In this document: piece by piece, positions 8,396 to 17,549 of the stretch
Position numbering within the stretch: position 1 is the stretch's first letter
Layout: every line of letters begins with the position of its first letter
DNA from: Brevibacterium antiquum CNRZ 918
Lineage (GTDB): Bacteria > Actinomycetota > Actinomycetes > Actinomycetales > Brevibacteriaceae
Assembly (NCBI RefSeq): GCF_900169145.1
Contig: NZ_FXZD01000011.1
Span: 1 to 64,000, forward strand
Direction: 5' to 3'
Length of the DNA: 64,000 nucleotides
Position numbers and translations under genes: made by a program
Notes under the pieces: generated by a model
The model's input: the letters and a program-made list of their open reading frames with translations, nothing else
Database searches by the model: none
What the model was told of the DNA's origin: nothing

Positions 8396-9939
8396 GAACA
8401 CCGAACCGAAGACAAGCGCTGGGCGCAGGGCTGTCGGTGAGCGCGATCGTAGGCCTCAGCGCCTGCGGCACGGCCACCGGAGCCTCGCTCGACGCCGGCA
8501 AGCCCGTCAAGGGCGGGACCTTGCGCGCGGGCGTCACGGGAGGCAACGCCGCTGACACCGTCGACGCCCACATCCCGGTCAACAGCGGCGACATCGCCCG
8601 CACCGTCAACCTCTACAACTGCCTGCTCTCCCGCACCGACGACTACAAGATCCAACCGGAGCTCGCCGAGTCCTTCGAACCCAACGGTGATGCCACCGTG
8701 TGGACGGCGACCATCCGCGAAGGCGCGAAGTTCTCCGACGGTCGAGACATCACTCCCGATGATGTGGTCTTCAGCTTCGAGAGGATCAACGACCCCGACG
8801 ACCCGAAGGCGGCAGCGGCAAGCTTCACGATGCTCGACAAGGTCGTGGCCACCGGCAAACGCACCGTCGAATTCCGCCTCTCCGAGCCCAACGGCCTCCT
8901 CAACGACTCTGTCTCCGAATACACGACGGGAATCGTGCCAAGCGATTACGACCCGAAGAACCCCGTGTGCTCGGGACCGTTCAAGCTCAAATCCCATGAC
9001 CCGGGCCAGTCGACGGTGATGGAACGCAACGACTACTACTGGCGCAAGGACGGAGGGTTCCTCGATGAGGCCGCCATCCTCAACTTCAACGACTCCGATG
9101 CCCTCATCAACGCCCTGCTCTCCAGCCAGGTCGACGCAATCGCCCAGATCCCGCTGGCCCTGGTCGAGGTCATCGGCGCCGACGAGCGCATGAACATCCT
9201 CAACTCGAAGACCGGTATGTGGCTGCCGTTCACAATGCGCGTCGACCGGCCGCCCTTCGACGACGTCAGGGTCCGCCAGGCCTTCCGTCTCGTCGTCGAC
9301 CGCGATCAGATGATCGAACAGGTCCTCTCCGGCTTCGGCACCGTGGGCAACGACATGTTCGGGCCCCTGAGTGAGAACTTTCCCGACTTCCCACAGCGCA
9401 AGCAGGACATCCCGAAGGCCAAGAAACTCCTCGCCGAGGCGGGCTACCCCGATGGCCTCGAGGTCGAACTCGTCACCGCCCCCATCCAATCCGGTGTCGT
9501 CGAAGCCGCCCAGGTCTTCGCCCAACAAGCCGCCGAGGCAGGCATCCGGGTCAAGATCCGCAAGGTCGACGCGACGACGTTCTTCGGCGACGAATACCTG
9601 TCGTGGGACTTCGCCCAGGACTTCTGGTACACCCGCGACTTCCTGCCGCAGTGCGTGTCGTGTTCGATGGACGAGTCCCCGTTCAACGAGACCCATTGGG
9701 ACGACGCTGACTTCACGAAGATCGTCCAGAAGGCCCGCGGCATTCCCGACAGCGCCGATCGCAAGAACCTCGAGCACGAAGCTCAGAAGGTCCTCTACGA
9801 CGAAGGCGGCTATATCATCTGGGGCTACGCCAACCAGGTCGACGCCTATCAGAAATACGTCGGAGGCCTCGTACCCAACGCCACCGGCCGCCCGCTGAGC
9901 GGCTGGCGTCTCGATCGCGTATGGATCGGAAAGGTCTGA
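8392..9939 (+). CDS. Peptide/nickel-type ABC transporter substrate-binding lipoprotein
   Basis: A 515-residue family-5 (DppA/OppA-like) solute-binding protein. The N-terminus has a twin-arginine pair ('NRRQALGAG') and a lipobox 'LSAC', so it is probably exported and lipid-anchored. Family motifs include 'GGTLRAG', 'IREGAKFSDGRDITPDDVVFS' (split here) and 'RQAFRLVVDRDQMIEQVL'. A purine-rich GGAAGAGGAAGA precedes the ATG. It heads a four-gene block whose members touch or overlap: permease start two bases after its stop, then two ATG/stop overlaps. The substrate is unknown. The nearby amide hydrolase suggests a peptide-like or N-acylated compound. Confidence 0.9.
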   Translation: MRTPNRRQALGAGLSVSAIVGLSACGTATGASLDAGKPVKGGTLRAGVTGGNAADTVDAHIPVNSGDIARTVNLYNCLLSRTDDYKIQPELAESFEPNGDATVWTATIREGAKFSDGRDITPDDVVFSFERINDPDDPKAAAASFTMLDKVVATGKRTVEFRLSEPNGLLNDSVSEYTTGIVPSDYDPKNPVCSGPFKLKSHDPGQSTVMERNDYYWRKDGGFLDEAAILNFNDSDALINALLSSQVDAIAQIPLALVEVIGADERMNILNSKTGMWLPFTMRVDRPPFDDVRVRQAFRLVVDRDQMIEQVLSGFGTVGNDMFGPLSENFPDFPQRKQDIPKAKKLLAEAGYPDGLEVELVTAPIQSGVVEAAQVFAQQAAEAGIRVKIRKVDATTFFGDEYLSWDFAQDFWYTRDFLPQCVSCSMDESPFNETHWDDADFTKIVQKARGIPDSADRKNLEHEAQKVLYDEGGYIIWGYANQVDAYQKYVGGLVPNATGRPLSGWRLDRVWIGKV

Positions 9940-9940
9940 C

Positions 9941-10894
9941 ATGTTTGCAAAAGTCATCGGACGCAGGCTGATTCTCTCCGCCTTCATCCTCCTCGCGGTC
10001 TCACTCATCGTCTTCGGCGCCACCCTGCTGCTGCCCGGCGACGCCGCCCGTGCGATCCTGGGCCAGCAGGCCACCCCGGAGCGCATCGCAGCCCTGAACG
10101 AACAGCTGGGTCTCAACCAGCCCGCCTGGCAACGCTACTTCTCCTGGCTGGGCGGCCTCTTCGTCGGCGACTTCGGCACCTCGACAGCCAGCGGCGGTTC
10201 CGTCGCGGAGCTTCTCGGCGACCGAGTCGGAAACTCGTTCATCCTCATGGCCGCAGCCGCTATCATCTCGGTGCCTTTGGGCATCGGCTTGGGCGTCTAC
10301 CAGGCACTGCACCGCGGCGGCCGACGTGACCAGGCCATGACGGGCCTCAGCCTCGTCTTCGCAGCCATGCCCGAGTTCGTCATCGGCATCGGCCTCATCG
10401 CGATCTTCGCGACCTCGGTCTTCCAGATCCTGCCGGCCGTGACCCTGGCTCCGCCGGGCGAACCAGTGTGGGGCCGACCCGAGCAGCTCATCCTGCCCAC
10501 CCTGACCCTCATCCTCGTCGTCACCCCCTACATTGTGCGGATGATGCGCGCGACGATGATCGAAGTCCTCGACTCCGGTTTCGTGGAGATGGCCAGGCTC
10601 AAGGGCGTTCCCGAGACGCGTGTCATCATGCGCCATGCAGTGCCTCATGCGCTGGGACCAGTCGCCCAGGTCGTAGCCATCCAGTTGGCGTGGCTGGCCG
10701 GCGGCGTGGTCGTCGTCGAGTTCCTGTTCCGCTATCCGGGGCTGGGCCAAGCACTCATCGACGCGGTGACCTACCGCGACGTGCAGGTCGTGCAGGCGAT
10801 CTCCATGCTCGTCGCCGCTGTCTACGTTGTGGTTAACCTGGCTGCTGACATCGTCGGCATCCTCACCAACCCGAAGCTGAGGAGTGCAGCATGA
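9941..10894 (+). CDS. Peptide ABC transporter permease (DppB/OppB type)
   Basis: A 317-residue membrane protein with about six TM segments and the DppB-type N-terminus ('RRLILSAFILLAVSLIVFGATLLLPGDAARAI', shown only in part: 'LLLPGDAARAILG'). The EAA cytoplasmic loop is seen as 'VEMARLKGVPETRVIMRHAVP', which docks on the ATPase. It starts directly after the binding protein and its stop overlaps the next permease start by four bases, so translation is coupled. Confidence 0.9.
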   Translation: MFAKVIGRRLILSAFILLAVSLIVFGATLLLPGDAARAILGQQATPERIAALNEQLGLNQPAWQRYFSWLGGLFVGDFGTSTASGGSVAELLGDRVGNSFILMAAAAIISVPLGIGLGVYQALHRGGRRDQAMTGLSLVFAAMPEFVIGIGLIAIFATSVFQILPAVTLAPPGEPVWGRPEQLILPTLTLILVVTPYIVRMMRATMIEVLDSGFVEMARLKGVPETRVIMRHAVPHALGPVAQVVAIQLAWLAGGVVVVEFLFRYPGLGQALIDAVTYRDVQVVQAISMLVAAVYVVVNLAADIVGILTNPKLRSAA

Positions 10895-11808
10895 GCACGA
10901 ACACGAATAGCCTCGACGACCTCAAATCCGCCGCCGTCGACGGTGGTGAGGTGCCCAAGGAATCACAGACCACCTACACCCCGTTCTTCAAGCGCGTGCT
11001 GGCACAGAAACAGGGCAAGATCGGTCTGGTCCTGACCATCATCGTTCTCCTCCTGGCCTTCTGCGGACCACTGCTGCTGCCGTGGGCGACCGGCAACACG
11101 GCGACCGAATTCGTTGCCAAGCCCTTCAGCCCACATGGGCTCTTCGGATCAGACAACCTCGGCCGCGATGTGCTCTCCCGGTTCTTCGCCGGTGGACTCA
11201 CCCTCATCGTGTACTCGGTGCTCGCCACGGCCCTGGGCATGATTCTGGGCGCGATCATCGGGATGCTCGCCGCCTATGTGGGCGGGACCTTCGACGCCAT
11301 CGTCATGCGTCTCAACGACGTCATCCTCGCCGTCCCACAGCTGGTGTTCGCGCTGCTGGCCATCACAGTACTGGGACCACAAGGGTGGGTTCTGGTGACC
11401 GTCATCGGCGTCACCCACGCCCCACGCATCGCCCGAGTCGCACGCTCGGCAACCCTGGGCGTCATCACCGAGGACTACATCCTCGCCGCGGAGATGTATG
11501 CGATGCCGCGGTGGAAGGTGCTCCTGCGAGAGCTGCTGCCCAACATCACCGGCCCGCTGAGCGTTGAGGCCGGGCTGCGCCTGACCTACTCGATCGGCTA
11601 CATCGCGTCCCTGTCATTCCTGGGACTGGGCCTGCAGCCGCCCGCGGCTGACTGGGGTCTGATGATCAACGAGAACCGGATCGCGCTGAGCATCCAACCC
11701 TGGGGTGTGCTGCTGCCGGTGATCGCCATCGCGCTGCTGACCATCGGCACCAACCTGCTCGCGGACTCCTTCGCCAGGGCCACCGCATCGACTTCAGTGG
11801 AGGCATGA
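10891..11808 (+). CDS. Peptide ABC transporter permease (DppC/OppC type)
   Basis: A 305-residue partner permease. The OppC-type layout is present: a hydrophilic N-terminal extension, a TM near residues 46-68, 'HGLFGSDNLGRDVLSRF' before the core, and an EAA loop 'DYILAAEMYAMPRWKVLLREL'. The end 'SLSFLGLGLQPPAADWG' is typical of the subfamily. It overlaps both neighbours by four bases (ATGA type). It would pair with the preceding permease to form the transmembrane channel. Confidence 0.9.
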   Translation: MSTNTNSLDDLKSAAVDGGEVPKESQTTYTPFFKRVLAQKQGKIGLVLTIIVLLLAFCGPLLLPWATGNTATEFVAKPFSPHGLFGSDNLGRDVLSRFFAGGLTLIVYSVLATALGMILGAIIGMLAAYVGGTFDAIVMRLNDVILAVPQLVFALLAITVLGPQGWVLVTVIGVTHAPRIARVARSATLGVITEDYILAAEMYAMPRWKVLLRELLPNITGPLSVEAGLRLTYSIGYIASLSFLGLGLQPPAADWGLMINENRIALSIQPWGVLLPVIAIALLTIGTNLLADSFARATASTSVEA

Positions 11809-13571
11809 TGACCACCGAGACAACCACCGTCCGCCATGATGATGCGAACCTGCCCAACGAGAAGATCGTCCTGCGCGTGACCGATCTGAAGATCGCGACG
11901 AACGCCGGCGACGAGATCCTCCATGGAGTGAACTTCGCACTCAGTCGCGGCGAGATCCTCGGCCTCGTGGGGGAGTCGGGATCGGGTAAGACCACGGCAG
12001 GCCTGGCCTGCATGGGCCACTTCCGAGAGGGCCTGAAATTCGCCTCCGGCTCCGTGAGCCTGTGGCCGCGTGGAGATGACACGGCCGTCGAGGTGGTCGA
12101 ACTCGACGAGGTGGCCGTGCGGTCCCTGCGTGGATCGCGCATCGCCTATATCCCGCAGGACCCTGCACTCTCGCTCAATCCTGCGATGCGAGTGGGGGAG
12201 CAGATCCGTGAGGTCCTCGACATCCACAAGTTCGGATCCTCTGAAGCCGAACGCTCCGAGCGGGTGGCGGCGGTGCTCGTCGATGTCGGACTGTCCGGTG
12301 ACAAGGCCTATCAGAAGCGGTGGCCGCATCAGCTCTCCGGCGGTCAGCAGCAGCGCATCGGCATCGCCATGGCCTTTGCCATGTACCCCGATGTGCTCAT
12401 CCTCGACGAACCCACGACCGGTCTCGACGTGTCCACGCAGGCAGTCGTCCTCGATACGATTCGGCAGATGACTGTGGCGAACAATGTCGCCGGTCTCTAC
12501 ATCACCCACGACCTTGCGGTGATCAAGGACATCTCCGACCGGGTGGCAGTGATGCTGCGCGGTGACCTCGTCGAAGAGGGCCCGGTGGAGTCCGTGCTCC
12601 AGGACCCGCAGCACGAGTACACGAAGATGCTCATGTCCGCAGTGCCGGACCTTGCCGGTCGCAAGACCATCGGCGAAGGTGCGGCAGCGGAACCGGAGCC
12701 CGAATCCAAGGCCACGCACATTCTGGTCTCGGACAAGGAGCCGAAGTCTGAGGACTCGAGCGAAGCTGCGCAGGCGCTGGGGTCTGCGGATTCCGCGGGC
12801 GGTGCAGCCGCCTCGGCGAGTGCACCGTTGCTGCAGGTCACGGATGTGGCACTGGCCTACGGGAAGGCGCAGATCCTCGACGGGATCAACCTCACGCTGG
12901 AACCTGGCGATTGCACGCTGCTGTTGGGGGAATCAGGGTCGGGCAAGACGACTCTGTCCCGCTGTGTCGCCGGGCTCAACGATGACTACTCCGGTTCCGT
13001 GCGGCTGCGCGGTCAGGAGCTGGCGAAGTCGACGCGGAAGCGGACGAACGAGCAGCGGGTCGGCATTCAGTACGTGTTCCAGTCCCCGTTCTCTTCCCTT
13101 AACCCGCGCCGGTCGATCGGTCAATCGCTGACCGTTCCCCTGGAGATGAGCGGTGAGGGCACTGCCGCGAGCCGGAAGGCGAAGGTCGAAGAAGCCTTGG
13201 ACTCTGTGCGTCTGGGGCGCAGCTTCTATCACCGTCGGCCAGGTGACCTGTCCGGTGGTGAGCGGCAGAGAGCCGCGATCGCCAGAGCATTGGTCAACCA
13301 GCCCTCGGTGCTGGTCTGCGATGAGATCACCTCAGCGCTCGACGTCAGCGTGCAGGCCTCGATCATCGGGCTGCTGCGCACGTTGCGCAAGGAACACCAG
13401 CTGGCGATGCTGTTCGTCACGCACAACATTGCGCTCTCGCGCCATATCGCGGACAACCTCGCTGTGCTCAACAAGGGCACAATCGTCGACTACGGGCCGA
13501 CTGCCCAGGTTCTGGAGGCCCCGAAGCACGAGTACACGCGCACGATGATCGCGGACGTGCCGAAGTTCTGA
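11805..13571 (+). CDS. Fused peptide ABC transporter ATPase (DppD-DppF in one chain)
   Basis: One 588-residue protein holds two complete nucleotide-binding domains. The first has Walker A 'GESGSGKTTAG' near residue 60, signature 'LSGGQQQR' and Walker B 'LILDEPTTGLD'. The second has 'GESGSGKTTLSR' near residue 375, 'LSGGERQR' and 'LVCDEITSALD' (Ile in place of the usual Pro). They are joined by an Ala/Glu/Ser-rich linker at about 280-340. Each domain powers one half of the permease pair. It ends the operon, with no further gene for 145 bases. Confidence 0.9.
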   Translation: MMTTETTTVRHDDANLPNEKIVLRVTDLKIATNAGDEILHGVNFALSRGEILGLVGESGSGKTTAGLACMGHFREGLKFASGSVSLWPRGDDTAVEVVELDEVAVRSLRGSRIAYIPQDPALSLNPAMRVGEQIREVLDIHKFGSSEAERSERVAAVLVDVGLSGDKAYQKRWPHQLSGGQQQRIGIAMAFAMYPDVLILDEPTTGLDVSTQAVVLDTIRQMTVANNVAGLYITHDLAVIKDISDRVAVMLRGDLVEEGPVESVLQDPQHEYTKMLMSAVPDLAGRKTIGEGAAAEPEPESKATHILVSDKEPKSEDSSEAAQALGSADSAGGAAASASAPLLQVTDVALAYGKAQILDGINLTLEPGDCTLLLGESGSGKTTLSRCVAGLNDDYSGSVRLRGQELAKSTRKRTNEQRVGIQYVFQSPFSSLNPRRSIGQSLTVPLEMSGEGTAASRKAKVEEALDSVRLGRSFYHRRPGDLSGGERQRAAIARALVNQPSVLVCDEITSALDVSVQASIIGLLRTLRKEHQLAMLFVTHNIALSRHIADNLAVLNKGTIVDYGPTAQVLEAPKHEYTRTMIADVPKF

Positions 13572-13667
13572 AGTCGGCTCGTTCGTTCTCGGCGGGCGTC
13601 GGACCGGCTCAAGAGCAACTCGGCGTTGCCTGACTGGCGCCCTGGCACCCAGGCACACTGAAGTCTA

Positions 13668-13715
13668 TGTCAAGTTTTCATTGACAAATGAAAAAGTGTC
13701 AACGTAACCTTGACG
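13668..13715 (+). promoter_or_regulatory. Promoter and palindromic operator of the C45 hydrolase
   Basis: A perfect inverted repeat TTTTCATTGACAAATGAAAA occupies 13675-13694 and covers the -35 hexamer TTGACA (13681-13686). A TAACCT -10 (13705-13710) follows after 18 bases and lies 6 bases before the ATG, so the mRNA is probably leaderless. The motif TTGACA/TGTCAA also recurs in alternating orientation at 13668, 13681, 13697 and, as TTGACG, 13710. This is what a dimeric HTH repressor site looks like. The XRE-TetR protein or the hydrolase's own HTH are candidates. Confidence 0.6.
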
Positions 13716-13716
13716 C

Positions 13717-14994
13717 ATGACTTCATTCAATTTCTACGCAATCACCGAAGACCGTCCCTCAGCTCGTTGGAAGGAACTGTTCGACACCGTTTGGCCGGGC
13801 TACCGCGCGTGGTATGTGCGCGACGGTGATTGGGCCCGTCCGGACCTTGCGACCGCGGAGGGCAAGCTGTGCCACTACATGCCCGAGCTCGTCCCCACCT
13901 GGCGGCGGCTGGTCGAACTCGCTGATGGCGATGAGACTGCCGCCAGAATGCTCACCCTGTGGAACCCACCCAAGTTTCTGCCTGGTTGTTCCCAGGTTGC
14001 TCTGCGCTCGCCGGAGCCGGCGCTTCTGCGCAACTACGACTATGGGCTCGAACTGTTCGAACAGGTCCACAGTTCAACCCGCTACGGCTCGCGCCGGGTG
14101 ATCGGGACCTCGGACTGTCTCTGGGGACTGCTCGACGGGATGAATGAGGACGGTTTGGCCGTCTCACTGGCCTTCGGCGGGCGTCCGGGCGACGGCGACG
14201 GATTCGCCGCTCCCTTGGTCGTGCGCTTCCTCCTCGAAGTCGCAGGTGACGTGCCCGAAGCACTCCGCCGGCTCGAAGGCATACCGGTTTCGATGTACTA
14301 CAACCTCACCCTGCTCGACACCAAGGGGAATGCTGTGACGGCCTACGTCGGTCCCGGGATGGCCCCGGAAGTCACCCAGGATCCAGTCGCGACGAACCAT
14401 CGAGGGCACAGTCCGGAATATCCCGAGCACGCACGTCGCTTCCGCAGCGTCGAGCGCAAGAATATACTCACCGAGGCAGTAGAGGACGGGTGCGACGTCG
14501 AGGAGATGGCCGACGCGATGCTCGGTCCGGGAGTCTTCAGCAGCGACTACGACAACGCATTCGGAACCCTGTACACTGCCGTGTATCGGCCCCTGCGCGG
14601 CGAGGTCGAATACCGCTGGCACTCCCGAAGCTGGACCCGCAGCCTCACCTCTACAGAGGAGATGATCATCGTGGCACTCGACGAAGGCACCCCGGACCCC
14701 ATCGGCGTGAGCAGGCCCGAAGGCTCGGCCTCCGACGCAGATGGCACGGGGTCCGACCCGATCGAAGCCGTCGCCGGCACCGTGGCGGAACTCAGCGCCA
14801 CCGCAAGCCAGGCGATCCACGATCTTGCCCACTCGCACGACCCGGCCGCATTCTCGGCGCTCATCGGACTCTCCACCGAGGTCGGAGAGGCACTCGGCAC
14901 AAGCGCACGGATACTCGCCGAGCACAATTCCTGGGCACGAGTGGCCGAGATCGCCGATGTCAGCCGGCAGGCTGCCTGGCAGCGTTGGCGCTGA
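13717..14994 (+). CDS. C45-family Ntn hydrolase/acyltransferase with C-terminal HTH
   Basis: The first 310 residues match the C45 (acyl-CoA:6-aminopenicillanate acyltransferase/carcinine hydrolase) fold. 'LPGCSQVAL' puts the likely autocatalytic nucleophile at Cys91, followed by 'LRNYDYG' (105-111) and 'GMNEDGLAVSLAFGG'. Such enzymes self-cleave before the Cys and hydrolyse or form linear amides. Residues about 345-425 are an added, mostly helical tail ending in 'SWARVAEIADVSRQAAWQRW', which reads as a helix-turn-helix. Neither a signal peptide nor a ribosome site is present, and the promoter implies a leaderless start. It follows a peptide importer by 145 bases, so cytosolic cleavage of an imported amide is a reasonable idea. 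The substrate is unknown. Confidence 0.7.
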   Translation: MTSFNFYAITEDRPSARWKELFDTVWPGYRAWYVRDGDWARPDLATAEGKLCHYMPELVPTWRRLVELADGDETAARMLTLWNPPKFLPGCSQVALRSPEPALLRNYDYGLELFEQVHSSTRYGSRRVIGTSDCLWGLLDGMNEDGLAVSLAFGGRPGDGDGFAAPLVVRFLLEVAGDVPEALRRLEGIPVSMYYNLTLLDTKGNAVTAYVGPGMAPEVTQDPVATNHRGHSPEYPEHARRFRSVERKNILTEAVEDGCDVEEMADAMLGPGVFSSDYDNAFGTLYTAVYRPLRGEVEYRWHSRSWTRSLTSTEEMIIVALDEGTPDPIGVSRPEGSASDADGTGSDPIEAVAGTVAELSATASQAIHDLAHSHDPAAFSALIGLSTEVGEALGTSARILAEHNSWARVAEIADVSRQAAWQRWR

Positions 14995-15019
14995 AGCACG
15001 CCCAGGCTCTATGAGTTCC

Positions 15020-15066
15020 CGGCAGGCGAGGCCAAACCGTCGGTGCGGTCTGTTCCTCGCCTGCCG
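15020..15066. terminator. Bidirectional terminator hairpin
   Basis: CGGCAGGCGAGG (15020-15031) pairs perfectly with CCTCGCCTGCCG (15055-15066), with a further short inner stem. It sits between the convergent hydrolase (+) and helicase (-) genes. No long T run is present, as is common in high-GC genomes. Confidence 0.6.
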
Positions 15067-15078
15067 AGCTCGGTCAGA

Positions 15079-16824
15079 TCAGCTGTTGCTTGAGTAGACC
15101 GTACGCGAACCGGCCGAACTGCCTTGGCTGCGGCGGCGATTGCGAGTCTCGGCGCTCGTGCCCCGTCCGTCGGATCCGCGTCGGCTGCCACTGCTGACGC
15201 GAGTGCCTTCGCTGCGGCGGTTGCCTCCAGCGCCTGCACCTGAACGGCCGCCTCGGCCGTTCGCAGATGGGCGTCCCTCTTGGCCGTTCCCGGCCGAGCG
15301 ACCGCCCGGAGCGCTCCTGGCGGTGCGGCTGCCTGATTGGCCGGACCGGGTCTTCTCTCCGCCGCGGCTGTTGTCTCCACTGCGGCTGCTTTCACCACCG
15401 CGTCGGTTCTCTCCGCCGCGGCCTCCCCGGCGTCCTCCGCTGCGTCGCCCGGCAGATGAGCGTTTCTGTCCCTGTGCCGGCTCTGTCGTTTCTTTGGGCT
15501 GCGGGGCCACGTAGTCAGCGATCTCGCCGACAAGTTCGGCCACTGCGGGGGAATCGGCCGTGACCTTCTGCGGAGTCACCTTGATGGCGGCCTTGCGCAG
15601 CAGCACCCTCGTGTCCTTGCTCTCGCTCGGCAGCATGATCGTCACCACGTCGCCGGAGCTGCCGGCGCGTGCTGTGCGGCCCGAGCGGTGCAGGTAGGCC
15701 TTGTGCTCGGTGGGCGGATCCACGTGGACCACGAGTTCGACGGAGTCGACGTGCACTCCTCGGGCGGCGACGTCTGTGGCGACGAGCACGCGCACGTTCC
15801 CTTCGCTGAATGCTGCGAGGTTGCGATCTCGTGCCCCCTGGGACAGGTTGCCGTGAAGATCCACGGCGGGAATGCCCTGAGCGGTGAGCTGCCGGGCGAA
15901 TTTCTTCGCTCGGTGCTTGGTGCGGGTGAAGAGGATGCGGCGCCCGGTGCCGGAGGCCAGTCGCTGGATGAGATCGTTCTTGTCCTCATCGGCAGCCTCG
16001 AAGACGTGGTGCGTCATGGCCGAGACGTGGGAATTGGGATCGTCCACGGAGTGGTGGACCTCGTTGTGGAGGAACCGGCGCACCAGTTTGTCCACGCCGT
16101 TGTCCAAGGTGGCGGAGAAGAACATCCGCTGGCCGTTTTCCGGAGTCCGTGCCAGGATGCGGGTGACACCGGGCAGGAAACCCAGGTCGGCCATGTGGTC
16201 GGCCTCGTCGAGGACTGTGACTTCGATGTTGTCCAGGGAGACCAGGCCCTGCTGGAGCAGGTCCTCTAGCCGTCCCGGGCAGGCGACGACGATGTCGACG
16301 CCTGCATTGAGGGCGATCTCCTGGCGCTTCTGCTTCACTCCGCCGAAGATGGTTGTGGTCGACATTCCGTAGGCCTGGGCCAGCGGTTCGACCACGTTGG
16401 TGATCTGAGTTGCGAGTTCACGTGTGGGTGCCAGGATGAGGCCCCGTGGTAGGCGGCCCTTCTTCCGGCCGGCAGATTCGGACTCTGACAGACGCGTCAC
16501 CATAGGAATGGCGAAGGCGAGTGTTTTGCCGGAGCCGGTCTTGCCTCTGCCCAGCACGTCCCGGCCGGAAAGTGTGTCCGGAAGAGTGTCCTGCTGGATG
16601 GGGAAGGCCTCGGTCTTGCCCTCCGCACGAAGGCGATCGGTCAAAGCAGAGGGAACACCGAGCTCGGTGAAGGTGACGGGAGCGGCATCTGTCTTGTCCG
16701 CGACGGCATTCCTCGGCTCGGGGCTCGTGGCCTTCGGCGTGGATGGTCGTCTCTGCCTCGTGGAGGAGGAGACGTGATTGGTGCTGGAGTCATGTGGGGG
16801 AGTAATGGAATAGCCCTTCGACAT
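15079..16824 (-). CDS. DEAD-box RNA helicase with long RGG-rich tail
   Basis: All core motifs are present: Q motif 'FPIQQDT' (74-80), I 'GKTGSGKT' (94-101), Ia 'PTRELA', II 'DEAD', III 'SAT', V 'TDVAARGVH' and VI 'HRSGRTARAG'. The ATP-dependent enzyme unwinds RNA, usually in ribosome assembly, decay or cold adaptation. The last 150 or so residues are Arg/Gly/Ser-rich with RGG boxes ('GGRRGGRGGENRRGG'), an RNA-binding and phase-separation type tail. I prefer ATG 16824 ('MSKGYS'), since the upstream extension to 17025 shows no homology and unlike composition. No strong ribosome site is seen, so the start is uncertain. Confidence 0.85.
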   Translation of the reverse strand: MSKGYSITPPHDSSTNHVSSSTRQRRPSTPKATSPEPRNAVADKTDAAPVTFTELGVPSALTDRLRAEGKTEAFPIQQDTLPDTLSGRDVLGRGKTGSGKTLAFAIPMVTRLSESESAGRKKGRLPRGLILAPTRELATQITNVVEPLAQAYGMSTTTIFGGVKQKRQEIALNAGVDIVVACPGRLEDLLQQGLVSLDNIEVTVLDEADHMADLGFLPGVTRILARTPENGQRMFFSATLDNGVDKLVRRFLHNEVHHSVDDPNSHVSAMTHHVFEAADEDKNDLIQRLASGTGRRILFTRTKHRAKKFARQLTAQGIPAVDLHGNLSQGARDRNLAAFSEGNVRVLVATDVAARGVHVDSVELVVHVDPPTEHKAYLHRSGRTARAGSSGDVVTIMLPSESKDTRVLLRKAAIKVTPQKVTADSPAVAELVGEIADYVAPQPKETTEPAQGQKRSSAGRRSGGRRGGRGGENRRGGESSRSGDNSRGGEKTRSGQSGSRTARSAPGGRSAGNGQEGRPSANGRGGRSGAGAGGNRRSEGTRVSSGSRRGSDGRGTSAETRNRRRSQGSSAGSRTVYSSNS

Positions 16825-17549
16825 GCCGGAGAACTCATCGATGCCACCAAATGGTGACGGGAGCCGCTTCCGGTCAAGGTGTGGGAACGCCGTTTGGCGC
16901 TCTCGATCGCCGAGAGGAAACGGCTTCAGAATCATGCGCCGGAAATCATTCACGGCTGCTGAGACGAGGCGTACTGTCGACGCAGGGAACCCGAGGACGG
17001 GTTCGCAGGTATTACCAGCATACATGCCTCAGAGGTGCCGGTTCGACGTCGGCGGTTTGTCGCAGGCGTGTGGGGGCGGAAACGGTCCGAAGTCCGCGCC
17101 CTCCCGGGCCCGCAGCTGGGAAAACCTATGTGAGGCATCCAGCCGTGCCGCCCGACGGCAGACGATCCTCGTAGCGCAGCTCGCTTTTGCGTCCATTGTC
17201 ACTAAGCCTCTGTTGCGCGGCCCCTGTCACAACGCACCTGTTGCGGCGTTGCCTTCGATACGGTTCGCCAGCATGAACGTGACGATGACGAGGAATGTCG
17301 CGATGACGTTGATGACCGCAGGCACGACCGTTGGCGTACTTCGGAGTTCGGCACGTAAAGTCGGTCATCGTGGGTGCGGCACTCATAGATGGACAACACG
17401 TCACAACTTCGAAGCCCTCGCCAACACGCTGCTGCGCGCTATCCAGCTGTGACGCGGTGTTCTTACCCGTCACCGCCGTCAGGATCCCGTAAAGCAAGTA
17501 CATTATCCAGGGCGAAGATTTCGCCTCGGTTCGTTCCGACCAAGAGCAG
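16825..17549. other. Decayed or non-coding stretch
   Basis: About 725 bases without an intact gene. Apart from the permease remnant at 17227-17364 nothing is recognisable. The available frames have poor codon structure. The region lies between the divergent helicase and DUF421 genes and may hold their promoters, but I could not identify a clear pair. Confidence 0.5.
17227..17364 (-). pseudogene. Remnant of an ABC permease C-terminus (PotC-like)
   Basis: A short frame ending in TGA at 17227 encodes about 45 residues. Its core 'TVVPAVINVIATFLVIVTF' resembles the last cytoplasmic loop and TM helix of spermidine/putrescine-type permeases ('TPxINAIAT...'). A stop at 17365 cuts the frame and no upstream part is found. 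Probably a relic of a lost transporter operon; the short match makes this tentative. Confidence 0.35.

Noticed and set aside
7504-10116. 870-codon open frame on the minus strand
   Set aside because: Exact antisense shadow of the regulator and peptide-binding-protein genes. The protein is low-complexity (Val/Gly/Asp/Glu-rich) and has no motifs.
11598-12719. 373-codon minus-strand frame
   Set aside because: Mirror of the permease and ATPase genes, which have intact motifs on the plus strand.
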